The notes under the pieces were generated by a model that worked only from the letters and a program-made list of their open reading frames with translations, did no database searches and was not told where the DNA came from. Of a stretch of 64,000 nucleotides of DNA, positions 33,009 through 42,679 are shown in pieces; the stretch's first letter is position 1, and every line of letters starts with the position of its first letter. This stretch comes from Rhodospirillales bacterium. Lineage in GTDB: Bacteria > Pseudomonadota > Alphaproteobacteria > BOG-932 > Roseiterribacteraceae. Where the stretch lies: positions 1 through 64,000 of the forward strand of contig JAQGIF010000136.1 of NCBI GenBank assembly GCA_028291345.1, given 5' to 3'. The translations under genes and the position numbers were made by a program.

Positions 33009-35960
33009 ATGATCACCCAGCGGCTGAGCAACAGCACTCCCCTCGATTTCATTGCTGGCGGCGGCGAGATGGGCGCGCTGATTCGTGCGCATGACTGGTC
33101 GTTATCATCATTGGGGCCGCCGCAAGCCTGGCCACAATCACTCCGCACCGCCGTGCGCCTGCTGCTCAATACCGGGCATCCGATGTATATCTTCTGGGGT
33201 AAGGCTGGCGCTTGCTTGTATAACGACGCCTATCGCCAATCGATCGGACCGGAACGCCATCCAGCTTCGCTGGGACGCCCAGTGCGTGAGGTGTGGGCCG
33301 AAATCTGGGATGTGATCGGTCCGGAGGTGGAACGGGTCATGGCTGGGCTCAGCGCAACCTGGAACGTCAACCGGCTGATCCCGATCACGCGCAACGGGCG
33401 GCGCGAAGATGTCTATTGGACCTACAGCTACGGCCCCATCGACGACGCCACGGCGCCGAATGGCATCGGTGGTGTGCTGGTTGTCTGCACCGAGACAACC
33501 GGGACCGTGCTGGCCGAACAGCGCCGCGCGCAGGAAACCGTGCGCCAGCGCCGCCTATTCGAGCGCGCGCCCGGCTTCATTGCGATCTTGCGTGGTCCCG
33601 ATCATATTTTCGAATTCGTCAACGACGCCTACTCCCGGATGACCGGCGGTCGCGACTATGTAGGCCGGTCCCTCCGTCAGGCCTTTCCGGACCTTTCCGG
33701 CCAGGGCTTTTTCGATCTGCTCGACGATGTTTATGCAAGCGGACGGCGCTTCGTCGCCCATGGCAGACCCGTACGGTTCCAGAAGTCGCTCGATACCGCG
33801 CCCGAAGAGCGTTTCCTGGATTTCATCTACGAACCGATGGTCGGCGAGGACGACAAGGTCACCGGCATCTTTGTCGAAGGACATGACGTTACGGAGGCCC
33901 GCATGGCGATCCTAGCGCTAAGCGTCGCCGAACGTCGCCAAGCCTCGCTCGTCGAACTGAGCGATCGTTTCCGCATACTCGACGACCCGGCAGATATCTC
34001 ATATGCCGCGGCTGAAATTCTGGGCCGCGCGCTGGGCGTCGGCCGCGCCGGGTATGGCACGATCGACCCCGTTGCCGAGACCGTCACAATCGAACGCGAT
34101 TGGAATGCACCTGGCATCGCCAGCCTGGCCGGGGTTCTGAAGTTTCGCGACTATGGCTCCTACGTCGAGAATCTGAAACGCGGGGAAACTGTGGCATGCG
34201 CCGATGCAGATGCCGATCCGCGCACAGCCAGGAGGGCTCACGCCCTGAAGGCGATCGGCGCGCAAGCCTTCGTCAATATGCCGATCATCGAAGAGGGGGA
34301 CACGGTCGCCCTTCTCTATCTCAATCATCCAAGCGCGCGGGCCTGGTGCGCCGAGGAACTGGCTTTCATCCGCGACGTGGCCGAACGCACCCGCACCGCC
34401 GTCGAGCGCCGACGGGCCGAACAGGAGTTGCGCGATCTCGCCGCGTCGCTGGAGCGCCAGGTCGCGGAGCGTACCGCGGAATATGACCGAGTCTGGCGGC
34501 ATTCGCGCGATCTGCTGGTTGTGATCGGCGCGGACGGAATTTTCCGTGCGATCAGCCCCTCCTGGCGGGAAGTTCTGGGCCACGATCCCGAGAATGTCGT
34601 CGGACACAGCTTTCTCGACTTCATTTATCCCGATGATGCTGAAATAACTCAGGGAGGCCTGGATACCGCAGCCTCGGGTCGCGACCTGACCAATTTCGAG
34701 AACCGGCAGGTTCATAAGGATGGCACGCCGCGCTGGATTTCCTGGCATACCTCGGCCGAACGCGATCTCGTCTACGCCTATGGCCGCGACATCACGGCCG
34801 AGAAGGCCGCGCAGGCCGAACTGACCCAGGCTCAGGAGGCGCTGCGGCAGTCTCAGAAGCTTGAGGCGATGGGCCAGTTGACCGGCGGCGTTGCCCATGA
34901 CTTCAATAATCTGCTGACCCCCATCATCGGCAGCCTGGACATGCTGCAGCGGCGCCGCGTCGGCACCGAACGCGAGCAGCGGCTGATCGGTGGCGCACTG
35001 CAATCGGCCGAGCGCGCCAAGACACTGGTGCAGCGCCTGCTTGCCTTCGCCCGGCGTCAGCCATTGCAGCCGACCGCCGTCGATGTTTCCCTTCTCGTGA
35101 ACGGCATGGCCGGCCTGGTCGCGAGCACCTCCGGTCCGCAGATCAGCGTTGCGGTCGATGCGCCGGGCGACCTGCCGGCCGCCAGTGCCGACCCCAACCA
35201 GCTTGAGATGGCCGTCCTCAATCTCAGCGTGAACGCACGCGACGCCATGCCTGAGGGCGGTACCCTCAGGATCTCAGCGTCCGCCGAGACCATCGGAACC
35301 GGCCACCGGTCACAGCTACGGCCGGGAAGCTATGTGCTGATATCCGTTGCCGACACCGGCATCGGGATGGATGAGGAAACGCTGGCGCATGCCGTCGAGC
35401 CGTTTTTCTCGACCAAAGGGATTGGCAAAGGGACTGGGCTGGGCCTCTCGATGGTACACGGCCTCGCCCTCCAACTCGGCGGCACGCTCACGATTTGGAG
35501 CAAGCCCGGACTGGGCACGAATGTCGAACTGTGGCTGCCGGTCAGCATCCAATCCGCGCCGGAACATCACGGCGCGCAGTCCAGTGAGCGCAAAGGCGGG
35601 ATGATCGGCACAGTCTTGCTTGTCGACGACGAAGAGCTCGTGCGCATAAGTACCGCGGACATGTTGACCGAGCTGGGATTCGAAGTCCTCGAAGCCAATT
35701 CGGCCGAGGAGGCACTGAAACTCATAGATCGCGGAGCATCCATCGACCTGCTGGTGACCGATCATCTGATGCCAGGGATGACCGGCGTCGATCTCGTTCA
35801 TGCAGTCCGCGAACGTCAGCCGGCGACGCCCGGGCTGATCATCTCGGGCTTCGCGGAGGTAGAAGGTATCGCGCCCGATCTTCCGCGTCTCACCAAACCG
35901 TACCGCCAGGCGGACCTCGCCGCCAGCGTGGCGAGCCTGATCGCCTCGTCAGGTCACTGA
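33009..35960 (+). CDS. Hybrid sensor histidine kinase (PAS-PAS-GAF-PAS-HisKA-HATPase-REC)
   Basis: 983 aa; QLTGGVAHDFNNLLTPIIGSLDML H-box, GKGTGLGLSMVHGLALQLGG, receiver VLLVDDEELVRISTADML. Confidence 0.93.
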   Translation: MITQRLSNSTPLDFIAGGGEMGALIRAHDWSLSSLGPPQAWPQSLRTAVRLLLNTGHPMYIFWGKAGACLYNDAYRQSIGPERHPASLGRPVREVWAEIWDVIGPEVERVMAGLSATWNVNRLIPITRNGRREDVYWTYSYGPIDDATAPNGIGGVLVVCTETTGTVLAEQRRAQETVRQRRLFERAPGFIAILRGPDHIFEFVNDAYSRMTGGRDYVGRSLRQAFPDLSGQGFFDLLDDVYASGRRFVAHGRPVRFQKSLDTAPEERFLDFIYEPMVGEDDKVTGIFVEGHDVTEARMAILALSVAERRQASLVELSDRFRILDDPADISYAAAEILGRALGVGRAGYGTIDPVAETVTIERDWNAPGIASLAGVLKFRDYGSYVENLKRGETVACADADADPRTARRAHALKAIGAQAFVNMPIIEEGDTVALLYLNHPSARAWCAEELAFIRDVAERTRTAVERRRAEQELRDLAASLERQVAERTAEYDRVWRHSRDLLVVIGADGIFRAISPSWREVLGHDPENVVGHSFLDFIYPDDAEITQGGLDTAASGRDLTNFENRQVHKDGTPRWISWHTSAERDLVYAYGRDITAEKAAQAELTQAQEALRQSQKLEAMGQLTGGVAHDFNNLLTPIIGSLDMLQRRRVGTEREQRLIGGALQSAERAKTLVQRLLAFARRQPLQPTAVDVSLLVNGMAGLVASTSGPQISVAVDAPGDLPAASADPNQLEMAVLNLSVNARDAMPEGGTLRISASAETIGTGHRSQLRPGSYVLISVADTGIGMDEETLAHAVEPFFSTKGIGKGTGLGLSMVHGLALQLGGTLTIWSKPGLGTNVELWLPVSIQSAPEHHGAQSSERKGGMIGTVLLVDDEELVRISTADMLTELGFEVLEANSAEEALKLIDRGASIDLLVTDHLMPGMTGVDLVHAVRERQPATPGLIISGFAEVEGIAPDLPRLTKPYRQADLAASVASLIASSGH

Positions 35961-36043
35961 CGACGCATTCATGGCACCCAATCCTTCACGGAGGCGTTAA
36001 GCACTAGAGCGCGCCATCCGGCACACAATCGCAGGAGACACCG

Positions 36044-38413
36044 ATGACCAATATTCTGTCACCCGATCTCCTCCAAAAGATGCACGCCTATTGGCGCGCG
36101 GCGAATTATCTTTCGGTCGGCCAAATCTATCTGCGGGACAACCCGCTGCTCGAAGAACCGCTTACGCTCGATCACCTCAAACCCCGGCTGCTCGGTCATT
36201 GGGGCACGACGGTTGGCTTGAATTTTCTCTATGTTCACCTGAACCGGCTGATCAAAGAGAACGACCTCGATATGATCTATGTCATCGGCCCCGGCCATGG
36301 CGGCCCCGGACTGGTCGCCCACACCTATCTCGAAGGGTCGTATACCGAGCGCTATCCTGCGATCGAGCGCAATCGGAACGGATTGCAGCGCCTGTTCCGC
36401 CAATTTTCCTGGCCTTACGGAATTCCCAGCCATGTCTCGCCCGAGACACCGGGCTCCATCCATGAAGGAGGAGAGCTGGGTTATTCCCTGGCACACGCCT
36501 ATGGCGCCGCCTTCGACAATCCAGACTTGATTGTTTCCTGCATCATCGGCGATGGCGAGGCCGAAACCGGTGCACTGGCCGCCAGTTGGCACTCCAATAA
36601 ATTCCTGAACCCCGCACGCGATGGCGCGGTCCTGCCGATCCTGCACCTTAACGGCTTTAAGATCGCCAATCCCGCCGTTCTCGCGCGCATCAGCCGGCAG
36701 GAACTGACCGACCTGTTACGCGGCTACGGCTATGACCCGCACTTCGTCGAAGGCGACGACCCGACACTGGTGCATCAAAGTCTCGCCGGAACGCTCGACA
36801 CGATTCTTGGACGGATTCGAGAAATTCAAAGCGTGGCTCGGTCCGGCGGTCAGAACGGAACACCCGATCGCCCGCGCTGGCCGATGATCGTGTTCCGTAC
36901 GCCCAAGGGCTGGACCGGCCCGAAATTCGTCGATGGCAAACCGGTCGAAGGAACTTGGAGGGCACACCAGGTCCCGATCGCGGACTTCAAGGCACCCGAA
37001 CATCTGAAACAGCTTGAAGACTGGCTGAAAAGCTACCATCCGGCAGAGTTGTTCGACCAACACGGCACGTTCCGCGAGGAACTCGCCGCTCTCGCTCCGA
37101 CCGGCCATCGCCGCATGGGCAGCAATCCTCATGCCAATGGTGGGGAATTGCTGCAACCACTATCAATGCCGCACTTCCACGACTATGCGGTCACCGTCGC
37201 CGAGCCCGGCTGTGTCGAGGCCGAAGCGACACGGGTTCTCGGGAAGTTTCTGCGCGACGTGATGAAACTCAATCTCGGCAAGCGGAATTTTCGCCTGTTC
37301 GGCCCCGACGAGACCGCGTCGAACCGGCTGGAGGCCGTCTTCGAAGCCTCTGGCAAGGAATGGATGGCCGAGATCGCGGATGTCGATATCAATCTCGACG
37401 CCGATGGCCGCGTGATGGAGATATTGAGCGAGCATCTGTGCGAGGGCTGGCTCGAAGGCTATCTGCTGACCGGCCGCCACGGCCTTTTTTCCTGCTACGA
37501 GGCGTTCATCCACATCGTCGATTCGATGCTGAACCAGCACGCGAAGTGGTTGAAGGTCACCAGGAGCATCCCCTGGCGCAAGCCGATCGCGTCGCTGAAT
37601 TACCTGCTGACCTCGCATGTCTGGCGGCAGGACCATAACGGGTTTTCGCACCAGGACCCGGGTTTCATCGATCATGTCGCGAACAAGAAATCCGACATCG
37701 TCCGCATCTATCTGCCGCCGGATGCGAACTGCCTCTTGTCGGTCGCGGATCACTGTCTGCGAAGCCGGAATTACATCAACGTGATCATCGCCGGGAAACA
37801 GGCGGAATGGCAATGGCTCGACATGGATTCCGCCGTGCGCCACTGCATCGTCGGCGCGGGCATCTGGCACTGGGCGAGCAACGATGACGGCGACCTGGAT
37901 GTCGTCATGGCCTGCGCGGGCGACGTGCCGACCCTGGAGGCGCTCGCTGCGGTTACGCTGCTGCGCGAATATGTTCCGGATATCCGCATCCGCTTCGTCA
38001 ATGTCGTCGACCTTATGATTTTGCAGCCTCAATCCGAACACCCCCACGGTCTGGGGGACGAGGATTTCGACCTATTATTTACCATCGACAAGCCGGTCAT
38101 CTTCGCATTTCATGGCTATCCGGCGATGATCCACAAGCTGACTTATCGGCGGCGCAATCACGACAATATCCATGTGCGCGGCTACAAGGAGGAAGGGACA
38201 ACGACAACGCCCTTCGACATGGTCGTGCTGAATAATCTCGACCGCTATCAACTTGCACTGGATGCGATCACGCGCGTTCCAAGACTGCGGCATCTGGTCG
38301 AGATCGCGACGGCGCGTTACTGGACGACGATGGAGCGCCACAAGCTTTATGTCAGCGAACATGGCGATGACATGCCGGAAGTTCGCGACTGGCGCTGGAA
38401 GCCCTCGGCATGA
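36044..38413 (+). CDS. xfp: Phosphoketolase (xylulose-5-P/fructose-6-P)
   Basis: 789 aa; [69 protein letters not shown]. Confidence 0.96.
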   Translation: MTNILSPDLLQKMHAYWRAANYLSVGQIYLRDNPLLEEPLTLDHLKPRLLGHWGTTVGLNFLYVHLNRLIKENDLDMIYVIGPGHGGPGLVAHTYLEGSYTERYPAIERNRNGLQRLFRQFSWPYGIPSHVSPETPGSIHEGGELGYSLAHAYGAAFDNPDLIVSCIIGDGEAETGALAASWHSNKFLNPARDGAVLPILHLNGFKIANPAVLARISRQELTDLLRGYGYDPHFVEGDDPTLVHQSLAGTLDTILGRIREIQSVARSGGQNGTPDRPRWPMIVFRTPKGWTGPKFVDGKPVEGTWRAHQVPIADFKAPEHLKQLEDWLKSYHPAELFDQHGTFREELAALAPTGHRRMGSNPHANGGELLQPLSMPHFHDYAVTVAEPGCVEAEATRVLGKFLRDVMKLNLGKRNFRLFGPDETASNRLEAVFEASGKEWMAEIADVDINLDADGRVMEILSEHLCEGWLEGYLLTGRHGLFSCYEAFIHIVDSMLNQHAKWLKVTRSIPWRKPIASLNYLLTSHVWRQDHNGFSHQDPGFIDHVANKKSDIVRIYLPPDANCLLSVADHCLRSRNYINVIIAGKQAEWQWLDMDSAVRHCIVGAGIWHWASNDDGDLDVVMACAGDVPTLEALAAVTLLREYVPDIRIRFVNVVDLMILQPQSEHPHGLGDEDFDLLFTIDKPVIFAFHGYPAMIHKLTYRRRNHDNIHVRGYKEEGTTTTPFDMVVLNNLDRYQLALDAITRVPRLRHLVEIATARYWTTMERHKLYVSEHGDDMPEVRDWRWKPSA

Positions 38414-39597
38414 GCATTGCAGAACCAGGCCTGCCCATACTTGCCCTGAACACAGGCTCTTCTTCGCTTAAATTCGGCCTTTACAGTGTGACGACATCAA
38501 AGATCGAGCGGCTTTTCACCGGCGAAGCCGAGGCGATCGGAAACGATAAACCCAGTTTCAACGCGAGGGATTCGCACGGAAACGTGCTGCTCGCCGAACG
38601 CGAGGCAATTTCCAGCTATGAGCAAGTTATCACCCGAATTGTTAGCGTCCTGTCGCATTTTAAAATGCCCCCGCCGGCTATTATCGGGCATCGCATTGTC
38701 CATGGCGGTCCGACACTCAGGCAGCATTGCCTCATTGACGGAGAAGTTTTGGACCGGCTTGAAAGCGCCATCGCTTTCGCCCCGCTGCACACACCGCCGG
38801 CATTATCGGTTATTCGGTTAGCAAAACAGCGCTTCCCTGGCCTTCCACACGCGGCCTGCTTCGATACGGCTTTTCATTCCGGCCTGCCGGAAATCGCACG
38901 GACCCTGCCCTTGCCGAAGGAACTGCGATCCGAAGGAATCCAGCGCTACGGGTTTCATGGGCTTTCTTACGAGTCGATTGTCGACCAGCTGGGGGACGAT
39001 ACGCCGGATCGCCTGGTCATCGCCCATCTCGGGAACGGCGCCAGCATCACGGCCGTCAAAAACGGCAAATCGATCGATACGAGCATGGGACTGACCCCAA
39101 CCGGCGGTGTCATTATGGGCACGCGCAGCGGCGATCTCGACCCTGGCATCCTGATCTACCTGATGCGCGAAAAAGGGCTCGACGCACTCGCCCTGGAAGA
39201 GCTGGTCGATCGCCGTTCCGGCCTTGCCGGAATTTCGGGTCTCGGCAGCGATATGCGAAACCTGCACCAGGCATCTTCTTTGAATGAAGATGCACGCCTC
39301 GCGATTGAAATGTTCTGCTATTCGGTGCGCAAGCAGCTGGCCGCTATGATCGCCGCGCTCGAGGGTATCGATATGCTGGTTTTCACCGGCGGCATCGGAG
39401 AAAACGACGCCGCCGTGCGCGCTGAAATCTGTGACAGCCTATCGTGGAGTGGGGTCGTTCTCGACCCAGTCCGAAACCGAACAGCCAGTAATCCCATCAA
39501 CGATTCCACCTCGCGCTGCTCAATTCGCGTTCTCCCCTCCCAGGAAGACGAGCAGATCGCCCGTCATAGCCAGGCGCTCTATCTCCGTTCGATTTAG
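38410..39597 (+). CDS. ackA: Acetate kinase
   Basis: 395 aa; [79 protein letters not shown]; 4 nt overlap with xfp. Confidence 0.96.
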   Translation: MSIAEPGLPILALNTGSSSLKFGLYSVTTSKIERLFTGEAEAIGNDKPSFNARDSHGNVLLAEREAISSYEQVITRIVSVLSHFKMPPPAIIGHRIVHGGPTLRQHCLIDGEVLDRLESAIAFAPLHTPPALSVIRLAKQRFPGLPHAACFDTAFHSGLPEIARTLPLPKELRSEGIQRYGFHGLSYESIVDQLGDDTPDRLVIAHLGNGASITAVKNGKSIDTSMGLTPTGGVIMGTRSGDLDPGILIYLMREKGLDALALEELVDRRSGLAGISGLGSDMRNLHQASSLNEDARLAIEMFCYSVRKQLAAMIAALEGIDMLVFTGGIGENDAAVRAEICDSLSWSGVVLDPVRNRTASNPINDSTSRCSIRVLPSQEDEQIARHSQALYLRSI

Positions 39598-39621
39598 CCA
39601 CCGCTCGATTTAGCCACCGCT
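39590..39621. repeat. 16-bp perfect tandem duplication spanning the ackA stop
   Basis: CGATTTAGCCACCGCT x2 (39590-39605, 39606-39621). Confidence 0.9.
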
Positions 39622-39731
39622 CGGCTTTCCGGAGGGATCGCCGAGACAGCTATGCCAGTGGCAACTAAAAAAACGGAACCGGCCAAGCTTTTTCCGCGTT
39701 GGTCGTCCTGACAACTCGAGAGTTTTCGACG

Positions 39732-40565
39732 ATGCGCATTCGATATGGCTTCAACATCGAGATCGATGTTCCGCAAGACGTAACCATCCTGACCGCGATG
39801 GATGTCGAGCCTCGCCGGCGCAGGGATATCGTTTATGAGCGCCCCTTTGCCGCCCCCACGGTAGCAAGCGTCGAAAACTATAGCGACGCTTTCGGAAACC
39901 TGTGCCGCCGCATCGAATGTCCGCCGGGAGCCATCTCCCTGTCGCTGGAGGGTATTATCCACGATAGCGGCAAGCCTGATCCAGTTGCGGCGGATGCCCC
40001 GCAGATTCCGGTCGCCAGGCTGCCGGTCGAGACTTTGCCTTTCCTCCTGGCAAGCCGGTACTGCGAGACCGAATTCCTGACCGATATCGCCTGGGCGCAG
40101 TTCGGCGGCATCCAAGGCGGGTGGGATCGGGTGCAGGCGATCTGCGATTTCGTGCATGACCGGCTGACTTTCGGTTATCCGCACGCGCGCCCCACCCGGA
40201 CCGCGCTGGAGGCCTATAACGAACGCGTCGGCGTCTGCCGGGATTTCACCCATCTCGCGGTGGCGCTCTGCCGCTGCATGAATATTCCGGCGCGTTATTG
40301 CAACGGCTATCTCGGCGATATCGGCGTTCCGCCAGATCCCGCGCCGATGGATTTCAATGCGTGGTTCGAGGCCTATATTGGCGGGGGCTGGTACACGTTC
40401 GACGCCCGCCACAACATGCCGCGCATCGGGCGCATCATCGTCGCGCGTGGCCGCGACGCCATGGATATTCCGATGCTGCACACGTTCGGCCCGCATTATC
40501 TGCGCAGATTCGAAGTGATTACCGAGGAATTACGCGACGCAGCCTACGATATCGCGGCGGAATAG
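39732..40565 (+). CDS. Transglutaminase-like family protein
   Basis: MRIRYGFNIEIDVPQDVTILTAMDVEP...GVCRDFTHLAVALCRCMNIPARYCNGYLGD...FNAWFEAYIGGGWYTFDARHN (Cys-His-Asp core). Confidence 0.9.
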   Translation: MRIRYGFNIEIDVPQDVTILTAMDVEPRRRRDIVYERPFAAPTVASVENYSDAFGNLCRRIECPPGAISLSLEGIIHDSGKPDPVAADAPQIPVARLPVETLPFLLASRYCETEFLTDIAWAQFGGIQGGWDRVQAICDFVHDRLTFGYPHARPTRTALEAYNERVGVCRDFTHLAVALCRCMNIPARYCNGYLGDIGVPPDPAPMDFNAWFEAYIGGGWYTFDARHNMPRIGRIIVARGRDAMDIPMLHTFGPHYLRRFEVITEELRDAAYDIAAE

Positions 40566-40580
40566 CTTGGCTGCAGGTTG

Positions 40581-41078
40581 TTACCGCGCCAGGTTCGACA
40601 GATCGACACCGTAAAGCGCGGCATTGCGCTCCATACTGACCGGGCGGGGCTCGGCGGCTTCGCCGCGCACGGCCGCCCCCAGCATGTCAAGATAGGTGTG
40701 CCATCCCATCGCATTCTGCTTTTCGAACCGCTCGAGAACCGGCAGATGCGTAAGGGTCAATAAAACCTCGTCCCCGCGCGGCCAAAGTTCGATCGCCAGA
40801 TAGGATTCCGGATAGGGTGAAACATCCTCGCCAGGGCTGAAGACATTCCAGCTATAGGCCAGCCGCCGGGGCGGTTCCCATTGGGTTACGACGCCCCGCA
40901 CATGACCGCCCATCAACCGCACCGTGCCGCCGGTGCGCGGCTCGATCGTACCGTCGCCGAACCAGTCAGGCAGCAATGCCGTGTCGGTCAAATAGGTCCA
41001 GACGCGCTCCGCCGGGCCTGGCAACAGGCGCTCAAAGCGCACCATGGGAACTGTCCGCAATTCACCGATCTCGCTCAT
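40581..41078 (-). CDS. SRPBCC (AHSA1-like) domain protein
   Basis: MSEIGELRTVPMVRFERLLPGPAERVWTYLTDTALLPDWFGDGTIEPRTGG. Confidence 0.88.
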   Translation of the reverse strand: MSEIGELRTVPMVRFERLLPGPAERVWTYLTDTALLPDWFGDGTIEPRTGGTVRLMGGHVRGVVTQWEPPRRLAYSWNVFSPGEDVSPYPESYLAIELWPRGDEVLLTLTHLPVLERFEKQNAMGWHTYLDMLGAAVRGEAAEPRPVSMERNAALYGVDLSNLAR

Positions 41079-41095
41079 AACTGGTCCTTCCCCGA

Positions 41096-42064
41096 TCACT
41101 CAGACGGAAACCGCCGGTCATACAAACCGTCGACATCGGCATGAACCGCCCAAAATGCCGGCGGCTCACGCCCTTCCAGGCGGTCGGTCAGCATCCGCAG
41201 ATGCGAGTTCCAGCCACCGGCGGTCCCCACCATGGCAGCGCGATCCGCCAAGCGTCGATGGGTCAGGATGAGCAGGACCTTGTCGCCGCGCGGGGTCAGC
41301 TCGAACGCGACTTCAGAGTCTCCGCCGGCACCGTTGCCCCAGCTGAAGCTCAGAAAATGCGGCGGCTCGAAGCGGACGATGTGGTGACGGCTGACATGGC
41401 CGCTTTCGATCGGCCGCCACTTTTCGGGGATCGGCGCCTTGTTGGTCGAAAGTTCGGAGTGATGGAAGCGGAGCTCGAATTGCGAGCCTACCCGCGGCTG
41501 CATCTCGCCCCAGGCGAGCCATTTCCCGCGCTTGTCGGAATCCGTGAGATAAGCCCAAACCCGCTCGACCGGCCCCGGAAGTAGCCTTTCGAACCGGATC
41601 GTCCCCGGTTCGACGATGACACCGTAGGCCCGGTTGGGATCGAGAACCGGCGCCAGGTTGTCGAACATATCGTTCCAACCCTCCTCGAGCCCCTTTTCAT
41701 CAGGGGCCGAAACGCCTTCCTGCGTCAGCGTCAGGACACAACCGTCACCATCGGCCGCGATCTCGACGATCACCCGGGTCACCTCAGGCGAGAATTGGGG
41801 CATGCCGAAGGTGAAGACAAGCCGGCGCGGCCGGTCGATCTCGATATACTCGCCCTGCCCGCGATAATCCGTTCCCCCGCGGCGGTCCATGATGCTCCAT
41901 TTCCCGCCGATACATGCATCCATGCGCGTATCGTTCGTCTCGCTCGCCGGCGAGGTGAAGAGCCAGTGGCAGGCGATTTTCGGATTGATCCAGGCATCGA
42001 ATACCTGCTCCCGCGATGCATCGAAGTGCCGATTCATTCGGAGATTAATCAGCTCACTCGTCAT
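41096..42064 (-). CDS. Tandem two-domain SRPBCC (AHSA1-like) protein
   Basis: 322 aa; domain 1 MNRHFDASREQVFDAWINPKIACHWLFTS, domain 2 TIRFERLLPGPVERVWAYLTDSDKRGKWLAWGEMQPRVGS. Confidence 0.88.
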   Translation of the reverse strand: MTSELINLRMNRHFDASREQVFDAWINPKIACHWLFTSPASETNDTRMDACIGGKWSIMDRRGGTDYRGQGEYIEIDRPRRLVFTFGMPQFSPEVTRVIVEIAADGDGCVLTLTQEGVSAPDEKGLEEGWNDMFDNLAPVLDPNRAYGVIVEPGTIRFERLLPGPVERVWAYLTDSDKRGKWLAWGEMQPRVGSQFELRFHHSELSTNKAPIPEKWRPIESGHVSRHHIVRFEPPHFLSFSWGNGAGGDSEVAFELTPRGDKVLLILTHRRLADRAAMVGTAGGWNSHLRMLTDRLEGREPPAFWAVHADVDGLYDRRFPSE

Positions 42065-42434
42065 GATCTGGCTCGCCTTTCATCTTTGACGCCGTCTTCG
42101 CCGCCTGATCCTCGGCCTTCAGAATGGCTCCGAGATCGTCAAGCTTGCTGCTCCAAAATCCTTCATAGAAGCGCAGCCAGTCGTCAGCTGTGCGCAGCGG
42201 CCCCGGCTCTAGCCGGCAGATATGCGACCTGCCCTCTACCCGCCGCCGCACCAACCCCGCGACCTCCAACACGCGTACATGCTTCGACGCCGCGGCGAAC
42301 GACATGCTGAATGGCGTCGCCAGCTCACCGATATTGCGCTCGCCCGCGGCCAGCCTGCGCAGCATCGCGCGGCGCGTCGGATCGGCCAAGGCGTGAAATA
42401 CGTCGTCGAGTGTTGGGGCCTGTTCTAGAACCAT
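42054..42434 (-). CDS. ArsR-family winged-helix transcriptional regulator
   Basis: 126 aa; DDVFHALADPTRRAMLRRLAAGERNIGELATPFSMSFAAASKHVRVLEVAGLVRRRVEGRSHICRLEP. Confidence 0.93.
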   Translation of the reverse strand: MVLEQAPTLDDVFHALADPTRRAMLRRLAAGERNIGELATPFSMSFAAASKHVRVLEVAGLVRRRVEGRSHICRLEPGPLRTADDWLRFYEGFWSSKLDDLGAILKAEDQAAKTASKMKGEPDHDE

Positions 42435-42478
42435 ATGGTTTAATATCGTGACGTGAAAAAACTGTCAACCAAATGGTT
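42429..42478. promoter_or_regulatory. Paired palindromes at arsR start: AACCATATGGTT and AACCAAATGGTT
   Basis: 42429-42440 perfect 12-bp palindrome covering the arsR ATG; 42467-42478 near-perfect copy; both followed by TAAT. Confidence 0.6.
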
Positions 42479-42518
42479 TAATAATTCTATGGGGGCTCTA
42501 AACCTCTTTACTGCTTGC

Positions 42519-42561
42519 GGGAGAGGGAGAGGGAGAGGGAGAGGGAGAGGGAGAGGGAGGG
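42519..42561. repeat. Hexanucleotide microsatellite (GGGAGA)n, about 6.7 units
   Basis: Direct reading; next to GC-rich inverted repeat CACCCTCACCCGGCGCTTCGCGCCACCCTCTCCC at about 42620-42652. Confidence 0.95.
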
Positions 42562-42679
42562 CCCATCGCGTTGGACGGGAGGGTGAGCGTGCATGTGTAG
42601 GAATCAAAGCCCTTGCACCCTCACCCGGCGCTTCGCGCCACCCTCTCCCACTTTACGGGAGAGTTATTTTAGCTTCCCG

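Noticed and set aside
42519-42561. GGGAGA array considered as a CRISPR-like or coding Gly-Arg repeat
   Set aside because: Six-nt unit without spacers; the Gly/Arg translation is a by-product of the microsatellite, with no convincing gene structure.
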